DNA from: Chlamydiota bacterium
Lineage (GTDB): Bacteria > Chlamydiota > Chlamydiia > Chlamydiales > Rhabdochlamydiaceae
Length of the DNA: 64,000 bases
Direction: 5' to 3'
Assembly: GCA_021772335.1 (NCBI GenBank)
Contig: JAJFMD010000004.1
Span: 1 to 64,000 of the forward strand
The notes under the pieces were generated by a model that saw only the letters and a program-made list of their open reading frames with translations, was not told the origin of the DNA and did no database searches. This document shows, one piece after another, positions 1 through 9,890 of this stretch. The stretch's first letter is position 1. Each line of letters starts with the position of its first letter. The translations under genes were made by a program, and so were the position numbers.

Positions 1-1368
<1,368 letters not shown>

Positions 1369-1394
1369 AAGAATATAATCAATAATGTTTTTGT

Positions 1395-1410
1395 CGAGGC
1401 CTAAACCTCG
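1395..1410 (-). other. rRNA leader hairpin
   Basis: Perfect 5-bp stem (CGAGG and CCTCG) with a 6-nt loop, lying between boxA and the 16S 5' end. It is a plausible part of the leader structure or the 16S processing stem; its partner beyond the 16S 3' end is outside the window. Confidence 0.45.
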
Positions 1411-1447
1411 CACAAGCTTTAAATTTTTTACATCGCTTCTTTTCTAC

Positions 1448-1459
1448 TGTTAAAGAGCA
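1448..1459 (-). promoter_or_regulatory. boxA-type rRNA antitermination element
   Basis: Read on the minus strand this is TGCTCTTTAACA, identical to the core of the E. coli rrn leader boxA that binds NusB/NusE (S10). It lies about 80 nt upstream of the 16S 5' end and just downstream of a boxB-like hairpin, the normal order for an rrn leader. Confidence 0.75.
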
Positions 1460-1461
1460 TT

Positions 1462-1480
1462 TAGGTCGGTTGCCAACCTA
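1462..1480 (-). other. boxB-like hairpin in rRNA leader
   Basis: A 19-nt stem-loop (TAGGTTGG / CCGACCTA on the minus strand, one mismatch, 3-nt loop) directly upstream of boxA, matching the boxB-boxA order of rRNA leaders. The role is inferred from position. Confidence 0.5.
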
Positions 1481-1545
1481 AGTTACAGGCTCGTTGTCCT
1501 GCTGTTCTTCACTCTGACGCTCAGCGTTTTCGTGAGATGAGCAAA

Positions 1546-1575
1546 ACAATACAAAAACTCGTAAATTTACTGCAA
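1546..1575 (-). promoter_or_regulatory. Candidate rRNA promoter
   Basis: On the minus strand, TTGCAG (-35) and TATTGT (-10) are separated by 18 bp, followed by the boxB/boxA leader. This is the best sigma-70-like match in the 311-bp gap between the HAD gene and 16S. The rest of the gap (1369-1679) is AT-rich leader and upstream sequence with no credible gene. Confidence 0.4.
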
Positions 1576-1679
1576 CGACTTTCGCAAGAAAATTTAAAAA
1601 AGCGTTTTTTTGCCCTAAATTTTGAGCGTTTTTTATGGGTATTTTTTTCTTTAAACAGCTGCTAATTTCCAGGCAAATC

Positions 1680-2390
1680 CTAGCCAGAAGCACTTCTAGA
1701 GGTGTTTCGCAAAATTACTGAGTGCCAATTTGCAACTATGTGATGTGGATTGAAGTGATGTGCACTTTTTTTCTGATTAGGGTTGTACCAACAGAAGGAT
1801 AAGTCAGCGTTTTGTGCTCCTTTTCCATCGCTTGTGAGAGAGTCCCCTAGCATCAATGTCTTGCTTGGCAACGCTCCGATCGCTTCAAGAGTATGATCAA
1901 AAATTTTACGATGAGGTTTTGAATAGCCCACTTCCTCAGAAATAATTAATACTTCTGAATAGCGATCTAGTCCTAATTTTTTGAATTTACTACGCTGGAG
2001 GCCCGAAAAGCCATTGGTGACAAATCCAATTTTTACTTTTCTTTTTACAAGTAGGTTGAGCAAATCTTCTGCATGATCAATCCAATGGGAGTTTTCAATG
2101 AGCTGCTCTTCATAATAAAATTGAATTTCACGATCAAATTTAACTTGTAGAGTTTTGGCTAGTGATTCAAATCTTTTTTGACCTAATTCTGATGGACAAA
2201 TCGCGCCTTTCTCAACTAGCTGCCAGAGTTCTGTGTTGATTTTGGTATAATATTTTTGAAAATCTGAAAATGCTTTGGATGAAAAGAACTGTTGATGACA
2301 GTTCTTTAAGCTAATTGCCATGCTTTTTTTGAAATCGATTAAGGTATCGTCGAGATCAAAAAGCCAGGTATCATAAGCATTAGTATCCAT
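1680..2390 (-). CDS. HAD-family hydrolase, YjjG-like nucleotidase type
   Basis: 236-aa cytoplasmic phosphatase of the haloacid dehalogenase superfamily. Visible motifs: motif I DLDDT near residue 12 (nucleophile Asp and general acid Asp), motif II VTNG around residue 125, the motif III lysine in GYSKPHRKIF, and motif IV GDSLTSDGKGA. Motif spacing and the helical cap after motif I match the YjjG/pyrimidine 5'-nucleotidase subgroup, so dephosphorylation of nucleoside monophosphates is a reasonable guess; substrate cannot be read from sequence. It is the last gene before the rRNA leader and stands alone. Confidence 0.85.
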   Translation of the reverse strand: MDTNAYDTWLFDLDDTLIDFKKSMAISLKNCHQQFFSSKAFSDFQKYYTKINTELWQLVEKGAICPSELGQKRFESLAKTLQVKFDREIQFYYEEQLIENSHWIDHAEDLLNLLVKRKVKIGFVTNGFSGLQRSKFKKLGLDRYSEVLIISEEVGYSKPHRKIFDHTLEAIGALPSKTLMLGDSLTSDGKGAQNADLSFCWYNPNQKKSAHHFNPHHIVANWHSVILRNTSRSASG

Positions 2391-2588
2391 AGATCTCTCT
2401 TATAAGCTGATTTAGGAACTTCTTAGTCTCAAGCTAATCAAGGTGTGTGAAAAAATCAATTGAATAAGAGACTGCTTCTAACGCTGCTTGCTGCAATGTG
2501 TTTTTGGATCTTTTAGAAATTTCATGCCCTAGTTGTAAAGAATGATTTTAAGCATGATATGAGATTGGAAGGAAGACTCGATATGAAT

Positions 2589-2620
2589 AGCCAGCCTTGG
2601 GACGCAGCCCAAAGCTGGCT
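2589..2620 (-). terminator. Strong hairpin downstream of nhaD
   Basis: AGCCAGC/GCTGGCT arms extended by TTGGG/CCCAA around a short loop, 15 bp beyond the nhaD stop. There is no clear T-run, so it may stabilise the transcript end or act as a weak terminator. Confidence 0.5.
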
Positions 2621-2634
2621 TAATGATAGAACTA

Positions 2635-3909
2635 TTAGTTAATCAACAGATAAACGCCCATTCCTGCTAAATAGCCGATTAGCACAGGTATGCTAAAGCG
2701 TTTCATGTAGGAGAAAAAGTCGATACGCTCGATCCCCATTAGCGCTATACCAGCAGATGATCCAATAATCAATATGCTTCCCCCTGTTCCCGCTGCATAA
2801 GCAATCATATGCCAAAGTGTATCATCGATGGGGAACTGCTCTAAGCTATACATTCCCATCGTTGCAGCAACAAGCGGCACATTATCCATAATCGCTGAAA
2901 ATAGTCCGATAAACGTTGCAATCAGTGGCAAACTGCTCACTTCTGTATTAAGCCAATCGGCTACATTGGCTAAAACTCCAACAGCTGTAAGAGCATCGAC
3001 GGCGAGTAGAATGCCGAGGAAAAACAAAATTGCCGAGTGATCAATACGGGAGAGTACATGAGGGATCTTTAAATGATCTCGATAGGAATGGCGATAGTGC
3101 ATCAAATCAGTAGCAATCCAAAGCACAGCCAAGCCAAGGAGCATTCCCATAAATGGAGGCATACCAGTAATGCCTTTAAATATTGGAACAAAAATCAAAG
3201 CAGCGACACCAAGAAAGAATATAGGACGCGATCCCGGCTCATTTTGATCTTTATTTATTTTTTTCATCTTCCCAAACGTTCCTTTCACTTTAAAGTGGAA
3301 GTAGAGGAGCGGTATGAGTAATGAGACAACACTTGGAATAAAGAGCGCTTTAACCACTCCAAGAGAAGAGAGACGATCATCGATCCACAACATCGTCGTC
3401 GTCACATCCCCAATCGGAGTCCATGCACCTCCGGCATTGGCAGCTATAATTACCATGCATGAGAAGAGCGATCTCTCTTTGTCATCAGGAATCAATTTAC
3501 GCAAGAGTGACACCATCAATATCGTCGTAGTCAAGTTATCGAGTACGCTTGATAGAAAAAATGTCGCGATACAAATTAGCCATAGCATGCGCCTTTTGCT
3601 CACCGTCTGAATCATATCGGTGACGATGCGAAATCCATCATGTGAATCGACAACTTCTACAAGAGTCATTGCTCCAAGTAAGAAGAAAATAATTTGTGAG
3701 ACTTCTGCAACAAATCCGTTCAGCCTAAAAAGAGAGGCTTTAACAGGATCGACTTGAGAGACAAAGTAGGCAGCCCAACAGAGGACAGCCATTAAAATAG
3801 CGACCGCCGTCTTATTGACTCTGACAAAACGTTCTAAAATAATTCCCAGATAGCCAGCGCAGAAAAACGCGATAATGAAAATGATATAGTTTTCGGCAAT
3901 AAATCCCAT
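2635..3909 (-). CDS. nhaD: Na+/H+ antiporter NhaD
   Basis: 424-aa inner-membrane antiporter exchanging sodium for protons. The protein is almost entirely hydrophobic helices and carries NhaD-type conserved stretches: a DNLTTTILMVSLLRKLI helix after the VLDNL loop, AANAGGAWTPIGDVTTTMLW with the Thr/Asp-rich unwound segment, and a second symmetric AIMDNVPLVAA near the C terminus. The inverted-repeat arrangement (DNLTT and DNVPLV halves) is typical of the ion-transporter fold. Length matches family members. It lies 41 bp downstream of the SLC13-like permease in the same direction. Confidence 0.93.
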   Translation of the reverse strand: MGFIAENYIIFIIAFFCAGYLGIILERFVRVNKTAVAILMAVLCWAAYFVSQVDPVKASLFRLNGFVAEVSQIIFFLLGAMTLVEVVDSHDGFRIVTDMIQTVSKRRMLWLICIATFFLSSVLDNLTTTILMVSLLRKLIPDDKERSLFSCMVIIAANAGGAWTPIGDVTTTMLWIDDRLSSLGVVKALFIPSVVSLLIPLLYFHFKVKGTFGKMKKINKDQNEPGSRPIFFLGVAALIFVPIFKGITGMPPFMGMLLGLAVLWIATDLMHYRHSYRDHLKIPHVLSRIDHSAILFFLGILLAVDALTAVGVLANVADWLNTEVSSLPLIATFIGLFSAIMDNVPLVAATMGMYSLEQFPIDDTLWHMIAYAAGTGGSILIIGSSAGIALMGIERIDFFSYMKRFSIPVLIGYLAGMGVYLLIN

Positions 3910-3950
3910 TTAACCCTCGAAAATTTAAAATTTTCCAGGAGAATATCGGA

Positions 3951-5327
3951 TCAATCGTTTAAAAACAATCGGGAGATTTGCCAATAAACAAATAGCAAAC
4001 AAATAACTGTGACGATACCGCGCACGCAAAAGGAAGCTGCTTTTCGAGTAAACCGACTTGCTAGGAATAATGCTGAATGAGACAAAGGATCAACCAGCTG
4101 AAAAAGTGCACCAAAAAGCAAGGCGAGGCCAAATGGGAAGAAGAGTGTGACATCAGAAAAAATCTCTAGGCTAACTGAAAAAAGCAGGGCCATGCCAACA
4201 ACTGGCGGAAATAAAAAAGAAAAAAGAGCTCCAAATATGAGATGAAGAGCTAGTAATAGACTGTTATTCTGAGGATATAAGCTTTTAAACTGCTCAGCAC
4301 ATATTTGTGCTAGGCCGCTCTCTTGCATCGCATGAAATAAAAGTAGAGCACTGATGCAGTAGAGCAAATAGTCCCAGTTAATCGCTTTAAAGTAATTTTT
4401 CAGTGAAGTGAGTCGCATAGAGACAATAAACAGAGCACAAAGAGCCGTTGTCCAATAGACTAGAAATCCGCTGATTAAAAAAACCAGCCAAATGATCACT
4501 GCTGTTAATACAAACAGATCAGCGGCGCTAATTCTTTTAAGATCCTTACTTTTTTCTTCAATTCGAGCCCAATAGGGAAAATGGTGAACATAATGGCTAT
4601 TGGAATCGAGTACGACTTGATCTCCAACACAAAAACGGCGCACTTTATCAATAAGCTGCTGATTGCGAATAATCGAATGACTCTGTCCTTTGCGATGGAT
4701 TAAAATTGAATCTACAGTGATTAAGCCTACTTTTGTTACGCTCTTTTTCATCGCATCGACTAGAGGAATAAAACTAAAAATTAAAACAAAAAAACCAAGC
4801 AGATAAAAAGCAACTTTGCCTGTTGCAAAGAAATTCAATGGCTCTGCATACCCTGCTAGCGATAAAAGCTCTCGAAATGTGATGGTAATCACGGAACCAA
4901 TCACTGTGCATGCACCCGCAATCACTAATACGACGACTAAAAAATCTAGCGCTATCATTCGCTTGCGCGAGCCATAGCTCACCGTAGCATTGACAAGATC
5001 ACGCTGCATCAACAGAGATCCTGATAGGGCGTAGCTCAGCAAACAGATAAAGCGATGAATCGACGATTTCTCGAAATAAATCACTTGTGAGAATCGCCTG
5101 AAAAAATCACGTTGATATAAAGCGTGTGTGATGACTGAAAGAGCTAAAATGGTCATTGTTGCTGAATTCACAATAGAATAAACGAGCTGATTTGCTGACA
5201 GAATACCCACTATGCCTGGCAATAGAGCTCCACAGAAAAAAAGCAGATCGGCAGGGATCCTTCTTACGTGATACAGGGCGAGAAGCACAAATAGATCGAC
5301 TAAAACAAAACCGCTTTGCCAGCTCAT
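3951..5327 (-). CDS. SLC13/DASS-like membrane permease
   Basis: 458-aa multi-pass membrane protein with about 11 hydrophobic segments and a hydrophilic insert near residues 190-265 (VGLITVDSILIHRKG onwards) that resembles a small RCK/TrkA-C-type regulatory loop found in some SLC13 permeases. The arrangement suggests an anion or dicarboxylate:sodium symporter family member, but substrate-site motifs are weak, so the call is at superfamily level. Its start overlaps the kdsD stop by 4 bp (ATGA), so the two are translationally coupled. It could instead be a diverged ArsB/NhaD-superfamily transporter. Confidence 0.6.
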   Translation of the reverse strand: MSWQSGFVLVDLFVLLALYHVRRIPADLLFFCGALLPGIVGILSANQLVYSIVNSATMTILALSVITHALYQRDFFRRFSQVIYFEKSSIHRFICLLSYALSGSLLMQRDLVNATVSYGSRKRMIALDFLVVVLVIAGACTVIGSVITITFRELLSLAGYAEPLNFFATGKVAFYLLGFFVLIFSFIPLVDAMKKSVTKVGLITVDSILIHRKGQSHSIIRNQQLIDKVRRFCVGDQVVLDSNSHYVHHFPYWARIEEKSKDLKRISAADLFVLTAVIIWLVFLISGFLVYWTTALCALFIVSMRLTSLKNYFKAINWDYLLYCISALLLFHAMQESGLAQICAEQFKSLYPQNNSLLLALHLIFGALFSFLFPPVVGMALLFSVSLEIFSDVTLFFPFGLALLFGALFQLVDPLSHSALFLASRFTRKAASFCVRGIVTVICLLFVYWQISRLFLND

Positions 5328-6301
5328 CCGCTAATCCCCTCTTGAATAATATCGTGCATTCTCAATAGACCACTGATTTTGCCTTCTTCAACAACAGGCA
5401 GCATCATCACCCATTTTTTAGGATCTTTTTGCATCTGCTTCATCGCTTCCCACACAAGAACACCAGGTGTAATAGACGTGATCGAACGTGTCATCAACTT
5501 TTCAATGCGCCAATACAAAATCTCGCTACCATGCCTTTGCAAACAGCGACGCAGATCTCCATCTGTAAAGATCCCTTCTAACTGATCTTCTTCGTCAACA
5601 ACTAAAAGGCATCCACATTTTTTGTTGGAAAGCGTAACAAGTAGGTCAACAAGTCTCTCCTTTTTTCTACAAATCGGGATATTCTCCCCTTTGACCATCA
5701 AATCATTCACACGCACGGTCATTTTTTTTCCAATCGAGCCTGAGGGATGATTGCGCATATATTCATCGAGAGAGAAGGATTTTTTGCGCATCAATGCAAC
5801 AGCGAGAATATCTCCAAAGATCAACTGAATCGCAGTCGATGTTGTTGGAGCGAGATCGAAAGGGCAAAGCTCCTTTTCCAAGGGCAAATGAATTGTTGAA
5901 TCTGCGTCGCTGCTCAATCGTGAATGGGGATTGCTGACTAATGAGATGACTTTTGCCTTACGTTGCTTAATCATCGGAATTAAATCGAGAAGCTCACTCG
6001 TCTCTCCACTTTTACTAAGCATGATAACGAGATCACCTTCGGATAAAACTGCGATATCGCCATGTGGAAAATTGTGTGGAGGTAAAAAAATCGCCTTAGT
6101 TCCTGTAGAGCTACAGGTCATCGCGATCTTTTCTGCGACAAGACCGCTCTTACCAACGCCGGTAAAAACAACTAATCCTTTATGGTCATAAAGCTCGACT
6201 AATAGCTTTTCGACACACGCAAGATCAATCGTATCGAAAAAATAATCGATATGACTGCGTTGCTTATCATAGAGTTCTTGTAAAAGTTGACGATCAATCA
6301 T
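5324..6301 (-). CDS. kdsD: D-arabinose 5-phosphate isomerase
   Basis: 325-aa KdsD/KpsF/GutQ enzyme interconverting ribulose 5-phosphate and arabinose 5-phosphate, the first step of Kdo synthesis for LPS. An N-terminal SIS domain (residues about 35-170) has the GVGKSGLVAEKIA motif, PHNFPHGDIA and the LSKSGETSE phosphosugar loop; ATTSTAIQL-like APTTSTA follows. Two CBS domains occupy residues about 205-325. Length is normal for the family. Lies downstream of an E2 acyltransferase gene, an order I recall as conserved in Chlamydia, but here the two are separated by a small extra gene and a copied piece of the kdsD start. Confidence 0.95.
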   Translation of the reverse strand: MIDRQLLQELYDKQRSHIDYFFDTIDLACVEKLLVELYDHKGLVVFTGVGKSGLVAEKIAMTCSSTGTKAIFLPPHNFPHGDIAVLSEGDLVIMLSKSGETSELLDLIPMIKQRKAKVISLVSNPHSRLSSDADSTIHLPLEKELCPFDLAPTTSTAIQLIFGDILAVALMRKKSFSLDEYMRNHPSGSIGKKMTVRVNDLMVKGENIPICRKKERLVDLLVTLSNKKCGCLLVVDEEDQLEGIFTDGDLRRCLQRHGSEILYWRIEKLMTRSITSITPGVLVWEAMKQMQKDPKKWVMMLPVVEEGKISGLLRMHDIIQEGISG

Positions 6302-6531
6302 TTTTGCGCGCTGTTATCCACAGCCCATTGTGTCCAACTCAAGAGATTTGCGCAACCGGGAAAAGCCTCTCAAAAATCCGTTCTTTGTAATCATTTTTAA
6401 GAGAAAAGACTCAAAATAATCGTTTTGAGGGAAATTAAATCCTGGTTGCGGGAGAAGCTCAGCAGTTACAAAAACTATTTTGTATCTGACGAAGTTCTTT
6501 AAAACTCATGGGTAATATAGAGGAAAGAATC

Positions 6532-6918
6532 CTAAACTCTAGAAGAGAGTTCTATGCTTTGACCATGGCAAGGCATAAGTTGATGGTTGGAATAGATTGC
6601 CAAAGGAATAAAGACTCCACTGACATCTGCTCTTTGTATTAAGATATCTTGATTAAATCTAGCCCACAAGCTTTGAGCAATAATGCATGCTTTTTCTTTT
6701 GCTTGGTCATTTTTCCCAACTAAATTAATGAGGAAAATTTTTTCTGGGTCACAGTTTAAGCAAAATGTCCAATCTGCAATACCGCAGAAACATTGTGCTA
6801 CATAATTTGAAACAGTCCTAGAGTTAACTTTGTTCAGACGCTCGAAATCTAGTTGATCTTCAGCAAAAAAAGCTGAAACAGAATAACTTGGACGTGGAGC
6901 GCCTAACGACCTAAACAT
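6532..6918 (-). CDS. Hypothetical protein
   Basis: 128-aa soluble protein with no signal peptide or membrane helix and no family I recognise. It is rich in Cys (five or so, including CFCGIADWTFCLNC), which could bind a metal but shows no classical zinc-finger spacing. It sits in a segment of about 770 bp that separates kdsD from its usual upstream neighbour and is bordered upstream by a duplicate of the kdsD 5' end, so it looks inserted. The 230 bp between its stop and kdsD hold nothing recognisable. Confidence 0.5.
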   Translation of the reverse strand: MFRSLGAPRPSYSVSAFFAEDQLDFERLNKVNSRTVSNYVAQCFCGIADWTFCLNCDPEKIFLINLVGKNDQAKEKACIIAQSLWARFNQDILIQRADVSGVFIPLAIYSNHQLMPCHGQSIELSSRV

Positions 6919-6934
6919 TATAAAACCTAATTAT

Positions 6935-7069
6935 CTATACTGAATAACATCGTTCCAAATAGTCAACGATGTCTTGCTTGTTATTAGAGCGAGAGATCTT
7001 ATCGAAAAAATAATCGATATGCCGGCGTTGCTTTTCGTAGAGTTCTAGTAAAAGTTGACGATCTATCAT
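6935..7069 (-). pseudogene. Duplicated 5' fragment of kdsD
   Basis: A 44-codon frame starting at 7069 whose first 23 residues (MIDRQLLLELYEKQRRHIDY then FFD) match the start of kdsD at 6301 almost exactly, both at protein and DNA level over about 72 bp. Homology then ends and the frame runs into a stop at 6935-6937. It occupies the place just after the E2 gene stop where the kdsD start would originally have been. It is best read as the leftover of a partial duplication or insertion event rather than a working gene. Confidence 0.75.
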
Positions 7070-7076
7070 TATTTCA

Positions 7077-8237
7077 TTAACTTCTATCTACTTTCTCAAT
7101 ATGTTTTTTTAGGCTATTTAAGAAAGCGCAGCCATACATTCCATCGAGAACGCGATGATCAAACGTTAATGAAATGTGCATCATGTCGCGAATGCCGAAA
7201 CGCTCATCATCAAAAGCAATTACTTTTTTCTCGATCGCTCCGATACCAATGATTGCCACTTCGGGGTAGCGAATAATCGGAATACCAATTTGCACTCCGG
7301 ACATGCCAAAGTTAGTCAGGGTAATCGTACCATCGTGTGTATCTCCCGGTGTCAAACTTCCTGTCCGCGCTTTATTGGAAAGCTCTGAGACCTCTTTAGC
7401 CGTTTGCTCAAGAGAGAGCGATTGGCATTGACTAATCACTGGAACAACGATCCCTTGATCCACACTAACAGCTATACCAAGGTTGATGTAGTTTTTGACG
7501 ACGATTGTGTCACCATCTAGGAAAGAGTTGATAATCGGAAATTCTTTTAAGGCAGAGCAGATCGCTCTCACGATAAAGCTTGTAATGGTCAACTTGTAGC
7601 CATGCTCTTTAAAAAATGACTCTTTGTGAGAAACAAGATATTTTTTTATGTTGGTTACATCAACTTCTGTGACTAGTGTTGCATGTGGCGCTTCATAAAA
7701 GGAGCGTACAATATTATCCGCAATCGCTTTGCGTAATCCGGTCATTTTCACGCGCTGCTCTTCTTTATTCTCTTGAGGAGCTTTTTCTGGCTTGGATAGA
7801 TGCTTCTCAAGATCTTGCTTGGTCACTCTACCACCAGCACCAGTACCTTTGATACGCTCGAGATCACTTAGTGGAATATTTGCTTCGCGAGCCATACGTA
7901 AAATTGCTGGAGAGAAAAATCCGCTTTTATCTTCCGAAGGAGCCGCAGATTGCGTAGGAGCTTTTTGCTTTTCGGAAGTTGTCGCTTGAGTAGCCCCTGT
8001 TTCTATGATCGCTAGTGTTGCTCCAACATCGTACTCTTGGTCAACTTCGGCGATAATTTTTTTTAGCACTCCACTGACAGGCGAAGGAATTTCACTGTTC
8101 ACTTTGTCCGTGCTCACTTCAAGAAGAGGCTCATCTAGCTCGACGCTATCTCCTTCTTTTTTAAACCACTGGACTACTGATGCACTAACAATGCTCTCAC
8201 CAAGTTTCGGCAAGGCAATTTCAACTTCGTTACTCAT
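7077..8237 (-). CDS. Dihydrolipoamide acyltransferase (2-oxoacid dehydrogenase E2)
   Basis: 386-aa E2 core subunit that transfers acyl groups from lipoyl-lysine to CoA. Domains: N-terminal lipoyl domain (VEIALPKLGESI to about residue 75, lipoylated Lys in STDKVN), Ala/Thr/Pro linker, E3/E1-binding domain (SPAILRMAREANIPL...GAGGRVTKQDL), and the C-terminal catalytic domain ending in LTFDHRVLDGMYG with the catalytic His-x-x-x-Asp. The ATG at 8237 is preferred over an upstream in-frame start because it is preceded by AACGAGAATCAA and clears lpxK. Acetyl, succinyl or branched-chain specificity cannot be told; the Chlamydia counterpart is usually called SucB. Confidence 0.9.
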   Translation of the reverse strand: MSNEVEIALPKLGESIVSASVVQWFKKEGDSVELDEPLLEVSTDKVNSEIPSPVSGVLKKIIAEVDQEYDVGATLAIIETGATQATTSEKQKAPTQSAAPSEDKSGFFSPAILRMAREANIPLSDLERIKGTGAGGRVTKQDLEKHLSKPEKAPQENKEEQRVKMTGLRKAIADNIVRSFYEAPHATLVTEVDVTNIKKYLVSHKESFFKEHGYKLTITSFIVRAICSALKEFPIINSFLDGDTIVVKNYINLGIAVSVDQGIVVPVISQCQSLSLEQTAKEVSELSNKARTGSLTPGDTHDGTITLTNFGMSGVQIGIPIIRYPEVAIIGIGAIEKKVIAFDDERFGIRDMMHISLTFDHRVLDGMYGCAFLNSLKKHIEKVDRS

Positions 8238-8247
8238 TTGATTCTCG

Positions 8248-9273
8248 TTAAAACATTTTTTGGTAGAAATCATACCACTCTTCTCTTCCATAAACAATTT
8301 CTATTTCTGTCTTTAAAGGAAAAATGGGCAGTTCTAGATTAATAGATGAAGAAAGTTTTATAAAATCTTTTTCTGTGCAAAGCAAATATTTTGCTCCGAG
8401 CTGTTTTGCCTCTTGAGCATACAATGTAAGCTCCTGAGGACTAAATGTGCGATGATCTTCTTTAAAGCGCTGCGAAATAACCTCTGCTCCACACTCCTTT
8501 AAACTCTCTAGAAAACGGTGGGGCTTTGCAATGGCACAAAATGCGGCAACCTTTTCTCCACTAAATTGGATGCCGTCAATTTTAAGTCGTGTTCCGACGA
8601 TTGGGGCCTGAGTGATTGTTTTTAATAATGCGCACGCTTGCTCAAAGTGCTTTTCATCGCGGCAATTATTGAGAATCAAAATATTTGCTTGCTTTAGCCT
8701 TTTTGGATCATCGCGCAACATGCCGCGCGGCAAGAAATATCCTTTTGCTAAAGGATCTGTTGCGTCGAGACAAACAATTTCACACTGCCTTCTCAACTTG
8801 CGATATTGCATGCCATCATCGAGTAAGAGCAATTGAGCTCCCTGCTTTAAAGCGAGATCAGAGCTAATGTCTCGTCTTTTACCAACCCACACATCAACGT
8901 TGGGCAACAATTTTTTTAATAAAAGAGGCTCATCACCACAAACAGTTGCACAATCTTTTTCTGTTATTTGTTTGGGTTGTGCTGCATGTTCAAGCTTCGA
9001 ACGATATCCACGAGTAAGAATCGCAATCTTTCTCTTTTGAGAGAGCTCTCGGGCAAGATAGTGAACGAAAGGAGTTTTGCCTGTTCCGCCAGCAGCAATA
9101 TTACCAATGCTAACTACTGGAATAGGGCTGGTTTTTCTAGGAAGGAGTTTTAAATCATATGCTAGGTTGCGTATTTTTACAGCAGCGGCATAGGGCAAAC
9201 TCAATAGGTAGAGAACGCCTCGCCCGATAGGACTTTTTAGGATGATTTGTTCAAGGAGGGCTTCGATAGACAT
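8248..9273 (-). CDS. lpxK: Tetraacyldisaccharide 4'-kinase
   Basis: 341-aa membrane-associated kinase that phosphorylates the 4' position of lipid A disaccharide. The Walker A loop is visible in SIGNIAAGGTGKTPFV (about residues 55-70), preceded by the hydrophobic N-terminal helix expected for membrane association; TRGYRSKL, LLLDDGMQYRKL (Walker B and catalytic Asp region) and TEKDFIKL are family motifs. Its start overlaps the gmhA 3' end by 37 bp, and the E2 gene follows 10 bp after, so these are one transcription unit. Confidence 0.95.
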   Translation of the reverse strand: MSIEALLEQIILKSPIGRGVLYLLSLPYAAAVKIRNLAYDLKLLPRKTSPIPVVSIGNIAAGGTGKTPFVHYLARELSQKRKIAILTRGYRSKLEHAAQPKQITEKDCATVCGDEPLLLKKLLPNVDVWVGKRRDISSDLALKQGAQLLLLDDGMQYRKLRRQCEIVCLDATDPLAKGYFLPRGMLRDDPKRLKQANILILNNCRDEKHFEQACALLKTITQAPIVGTRLKIDGIQFSGEKVAAFCAIAKPHRFLESLKECGAEVISQRFKEDHRTFSPQELTLYAQEAKQLGAKYLLCTEKDFIKLSSSINLELPIFPLKTEIEIVYGREEWYDFYQKMF

Positions 9274-9860
9274 GCAGATGAAGTTGTTGTGGTAAAGAGC
9301 TTCTTTTCGATGAGTTCAATAATAATATGCATCGCACACATATGCGCTTCTTGAATACGATCGCTAAACCCATAACCAGGAACACACCACTCAAGATCAC
9401 TTAAACCTTTGAGTCTTCCCCCTTGCTTACCGAGAAAGCTGATCGTCTTAAGTTGTTTTTCTTTTGCAACAGCTTGTGCGCGCATGAGGTTTTCTGAGTT
9501 GCCACTTGTCGTGAGTGCGATAAAGCAATCTCCTTTTTGACCCAATGCTTCAACATAGCGCGCAAACGCTTCATCAAAACCGAGATCATTACTGACACAC
9601 GTGAGATGTCCCGAATCTGCTAGAGCAATTGCAGGAAGAGCTTTTCTTTTTTTTCTAAAAACGCCGGTGAGCTCTTCAGCAAAATGCATCGCATCACATA
9701 AGCTCCCGCCATTGCCAGCAATCAATACTTTACCTTCATTACGATAGCAGTCTGTAATAAGAGTTGCAGCTTGCTCAATGAATCGCACGCTCTCTTCTCT
9801 TTTCATAAAGTCAATCGCACGACCTGCATCTTCGAGCGCTAGTTGAATCGCCTCTTGCAT
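9237..9860 (-). CDS. gmhA: Phosphoheptose isomerase
   Basis: 207-aa SIS-domain enzyme converting sedoheptulose 7-phosphate to D-glycero-D-manno-heptose 7-phosphate for the LPS inner core. Motifs: IAGNGGSLCDAMHFAEEL (substrate loop with the Glu), ALTTSGNSENL, and the C-terminal IQEAHMCAMHIIIELIE helix with the conserved Glu and His. Length fits GmhA. First gene of a minus-strand run gmhA-lpxK-E2; its start is only about 30 bp from the divergent asd start, leaving very little room for both promoters. Confidence 0.92.
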   Translation of the reverse strand: MQEAIQLALEDAGRAIDFMKREESVRFIEQAATLITDCYRNEGKVLIAGNGGSLCDAMHFAEELTGVFRKKRKALPAIALADSGHLTCVSNDLGFDEAFARYVEALGQKGDCFIALTTSGNSENLMRAQAVAKEKQLKTISFLGKQGGRLKGLSDLEWCVPGYGFSDRIQEAHMCAMHIIIELIEKKLFTTTTSSACLSKPSLNKSS

Positions 9861-9890
9861 CCTGATTTAATCTCGCATAAACTTAAGTGC

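Noticed and set aside
1478-1693. 71-codon minus-strand frame
   Set aside because: It covers the rRNA leader, boxA-proximal region and promoter, overlaps the HAD gene end and has no ribosome site or family features.
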